Below are positions 62,240 to 64,000 of a DNA stretch of 64,000 nt, piece after piece. Positions within the stretch are counted from its first letter, which is position 1; each line of letters opens with the position of its first letter. Both the position numbers and the translations under genes were made by a program. A model generated the notes under the pieces. That model ran no database searches. It saw nothing but the letters and a program-made list of their open reading frames with translations, and was not told where the DNA came from. The stretch lies in NCBI GenBank assembly GCA_002427815.1, contig DIZF01000055.1, positions 1 to 64,000 of the forward strand, read 5' to 3'. The DNA comes from Ramlibacter tataouinensis (GTDB lineage Bacteria; Pseudomonadota; Gammaproteobacteria; Burkholderiales; Burkholderiaceae_C).

Positions 62240-63373
62240 ATGAGTTGCTCCAGGCGGTCCCTGCTGAAGGGCCTCGCACTCCTGGCCTCTGCTGCCAGCC
62301 GGGAGGCGAGCGCGGGCGGCGAGCTGGTCTTTGGTCATATCGGGGCGCACAGCGGTGTCCAGGCCAATACCGGCATCGATCTGCGTAACGGAATTTCCCT
62401 GTATTTCGATTTTGTCAACGCCAATGGCGGCGTCAAAGGGCAACGGCTGGTGCTGGAGGCCATCGACGACGAATACAAGCCGGAAAAGACCGTGGAGGCG
62501 GCCCGCAAGCTGGAGGCCAACCAGAAGGTCATCGCGCTGCTGGCGACACTCGGGACCGAGAACAACGACGCATTGATCAAGAGCGGGCTGCTGGCGCAAA
62601 CCGGCCTGATCAATTTCGGGCCTCGCGCCGCCGCGGGAGTGCTGGAGGCCAGCAAGGAGACCTACCGCGTCCGCGCCTCGTATGCCGCGGAGATGCGAAA
62701 GATCATCGCGCACGCGATGACAGTGGGCGCGACCCGGCTCGCTCTGGTGAGCCAGGGCGATGGCCTCGGGCGGGAGGGCGAAAAGGCCTTGCTCGCGGTA
62801 TTGGCCGACCACCCGGAACAGCTGGTCGCCAGGGCTTCCTACGAACGGACCACCTCGGATGTCTCCAAAGCCGTAGCCACCATCCGGAACAGCCAGGCGC
62901 AGGCCGTGATCTTCGTGGGAATCAGCAAAGCCTGTGCGGCGTTCGTCAGTCAGTACCGGGCGCAAGGCGGCGGGGCGGTGATTTACGCCATATCCGTTGT
63001 CGATCCCGCGGCGGTCGCGAAAGAGGCAGGCGGCGCCAAGGTGCACGGACTGGTCGTGGCGCAAACGATGCCCAGTCCGCGCAAGGTCTCCATGCCGCTC
63101 ATGCGCGAGCTGATTCAGGCTGTCGCAGCGACCGGCCATCAAGTCAACCTCGACTATACGACCGTCGAGGGCTATGTCGTCGCCAAGGCGGCGGTGGAAA
63201 TTCTGCGGAAATCGTCCCGTTTGGACCGCGAAGGATTTCGCAAAACGCTGGCCAGCGAATCGCGAGAGATGGATCTCGGAGGGTTGGTGCTCAACTTTTC
63301 AGGGGGCAAACGGGACGGCGGTGACTACGTCGAGCTTTCGGTCATAGGCCCTGATGGAAAAGTTCGAAACTGA
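62240..63373 (+). CDS. Tat-exported Liv-type substrate-binding protein
   Basis: 377 aa from the ATG at 62240. The N-terminus has a twin-arginine signal (SRRSLLKGLALLASA, ending near EASAGG), unlike the two Sec-dependent Liv proteins earlier in the window. The mature part is a type 1 periplasmic binding fold: GAHSGVQANTGIDLRNGISL, VNANGGVKGQRLVLEAIDDEY and KTVEAARKLEANQKVIALL. The relationship to the other two copies is distant. No permease or ATPase gene is adjacent. It may feed a distant transporter or act as a solute receptor for signalling. Convergent with the AraC gene. Confidence 0.88.
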   Translation: MSCSRRSLLKGLALLASAASREASAGGELVFGHIGAHSGVQANTGIDLRNGISLYFDFVNANGGVKGQRLVLEAIDDEYKPEKTVEAARKLEANQKVIALLATLGTENNDALIKSGLLAQTGLINFGPRAAAGVLEASKETYRVRASYAAEMRKIIAHAMTVGATRLALVSQGDGLGREGEKALLAVLADHPEQLVARASYERTTSDVSKAVATIRNSQAQAVIFVGISKACAAFVSQYRAQGGGAVIYAISVVDPAAVAKEAGGAKVHGLVVAQTMPSPRKVSMPLMRELIQAVAATGHQVNLDYTTVEGYVVAKAAVEILRKSSRLDREGFRKTLASESREMDLGGLVLNFSGGKRDGGDYVELSVIGPDGKVRN

Positions 63374-63400
63374 GTCCGCCCATCCCGCGATGGAATGACG

Positions 63401-63420
63401 CTTGCGCCAACAGGCGCAAG
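63401..63420. other. hairpin between convergent genes
   Basis: A perfect 8-bp stem, cttgcgcc/ggcgcaag, with AACA loop lies between the two convergent stop codons. No T tract follows on either strand, so termination here is possible but weakly supported. Confidence 0.35.
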
Positions 63421-63424
63421 GCTG

Positions 63425-64000
63425 TCAATCTGGCTGGCGCATCGACTTGCGGTACTCGCTGGGCGGTTGCCCGAAGCGCTGCCGGAAGCGCCGCGTGAAA
63501 TAGGCTTCATCGGTAAATCCCACGGCGTTGGCGACTTCGAAGATGCGGTCGCTGGTGTGCGACAGCAGGTGCTGGGCGCGTTCCATGCGGCGCACCGTGA
63601 GCCACTCGACGAAGGCCATGCCGGTCTGCTTCTTCAGCAGTTGCGAGAGGTAGTTGGGCGACAGGAACGCGGCCTCGGCGACCTCGTTGAGCGAGATGTC
63701 GCGCTGCAGCTGCTCGTCGATGAATTTCAGCACGCGCCGCAGGGCTTCGTTGCGGCCCTGCATGTAGACGCGGCTGCCGGACAAGGCTTGCAGCTCGTCG
63801 GCGTAGCGCTCCACGGTGAAACCGATCAGCTCCAGCAAGCCGCCGCGGATGCGTTCGAGCGTGCCCAGCGTGCGGTGCCGGTTCAAGTCGGTGAGCCGCC
63901 GCAGCAGGCCGATGATGTGCGCAAAATCCGGTTCGCTGAAAACGAAGTCGATGTGGCCCTCGTACAGGAAGGGGGTCAGCTCGGGGTACTCGGTGATGGA
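63425..64000 (-). CDS. AraC-family transcriptional regulator, C-terminal part (runs off window)
   Basis: Partial at its 5' end: the frame stays open from the TTG at 63886 back to base 64000 with plausible protein (LTPFLYEGHIDFVFSEPDF), so the gene starts outside the window. The C-terminal 100 residues are the two-helix-turn-helix AraC DNA-binding domain: SLNEVAEAAFLSPNYLSQLL, then FVEWLTVRRMERAQHLL and VANAVGFTDEAYFTRRFRQR with the signature FGQPPSEYRK. The family often controls catabolic operons. What it senses lies upstream of the sequence seen. Confidence 0.9.
   Translation of the reverse strand, partial: SITEYPELTPFLYEGHIDFVFSEPDFAHIIGLLRRLTDLNRHRTLGTLERIRGGLLELIGFTVERYADELQALSGSRVYMQGRNEALRRVLKFIDEQLQRDISLNEVAEAAFLSPNYLSQLLKKQTGMAFVEWLTVRRMERAQHLLSHTSDRIFEVANAVGFTDEAYFTRRFRQRFGQPPSEYRKSMRQPD

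Overview
High-GC (roughly two thirds G+C) chromosomal DNA from a betaproteobacterium, most likely a Comamonadaceae member of the Variovorax/Ramlibacter/Polaromonas kind. The basis is codon use, ATGA-overlapped catabolic operons, Bug/TctC and Liv-type binding proteins, the tkt-gap pair, and an auxin-catabolism-like gene order known from Variovorax. Nearly all sequence is coding. I saw no tRNA, rRNA, CRISPR array, insertion sequence or phage gene.

Region by region. 1-345 is an unexplained, lower-GC run of about eleven short hairpins. 469-3608 is tkt-gap (central carbon metabolism) with a clear terminator. 3696-6036 holds an MFS exporter, a membrane protein with a decayed Mrr-like nuclease domain, and a SlyD-like prolyl isomerase. 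6274-11505 is a hydantoin-type catabolic operon: operator repeats, MFS importer, arylmalonate decarboxylase/maleate isomerase-like enzyme, cyclic amidohydrolase, racemase-fold protein lacking both family cysteines, and a GntR regulator. 11600-27341 is mixed housekeeping and accessory sequence: a PanE-like reductase, a MhpD-like hydratase, an EF-G paralogue, an EamA transporter, a gutted PuuD pseudogene plus aldehyde dehydrogenase, a two-gene signalling operon (REC plus degenerate cyclase; hybrid kinase), a PEBP protein, an MFS transporter, a secreted beta-propeller and an alpha-carbonic anhydrase.

27573-52082 is a large aromatic-acid catabolic region. After an opine dehydrogenase/3-hydroxyacyl-CoA dehydrogenase/quinone reductase trio comes a divergent MarR gene and a co-directional run: iorA, iorB, PDR/VanB-type reductase, Rieske dioxygenase alpha and beta, acyl-CoA ligase, thiolase-like protein, DUF35-SDR fusion, cyclase-family hydrolase, SDR, two Liv-type binding proteins, LivH, LivM-LivG and LivF. 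From memory this matches the iad (indole-3-acetate degradation) locus of Variovorax. I infer import of an indolic or aromatic acid, ring dioxygenation, CoA activation and side-chain cleavage. Between the two binding-protein genes are broken remnants of a second dioxygenase alpha/beta pair.

52321-61873 is another catabolic operon: zinc alcohol dehydrogenase, a molybdenum hydroxylase whose large subunit is split over two genes, a TctC-type binding protein, an IolD/cyclohexanedione-hydrolase-like TPP enzyme and an aldehyde dehydrogenase, followed by a terminator. A Tat-exported binding protein and the C-terminal part of an AraC-type regulator, which runs off the window, close the segment.
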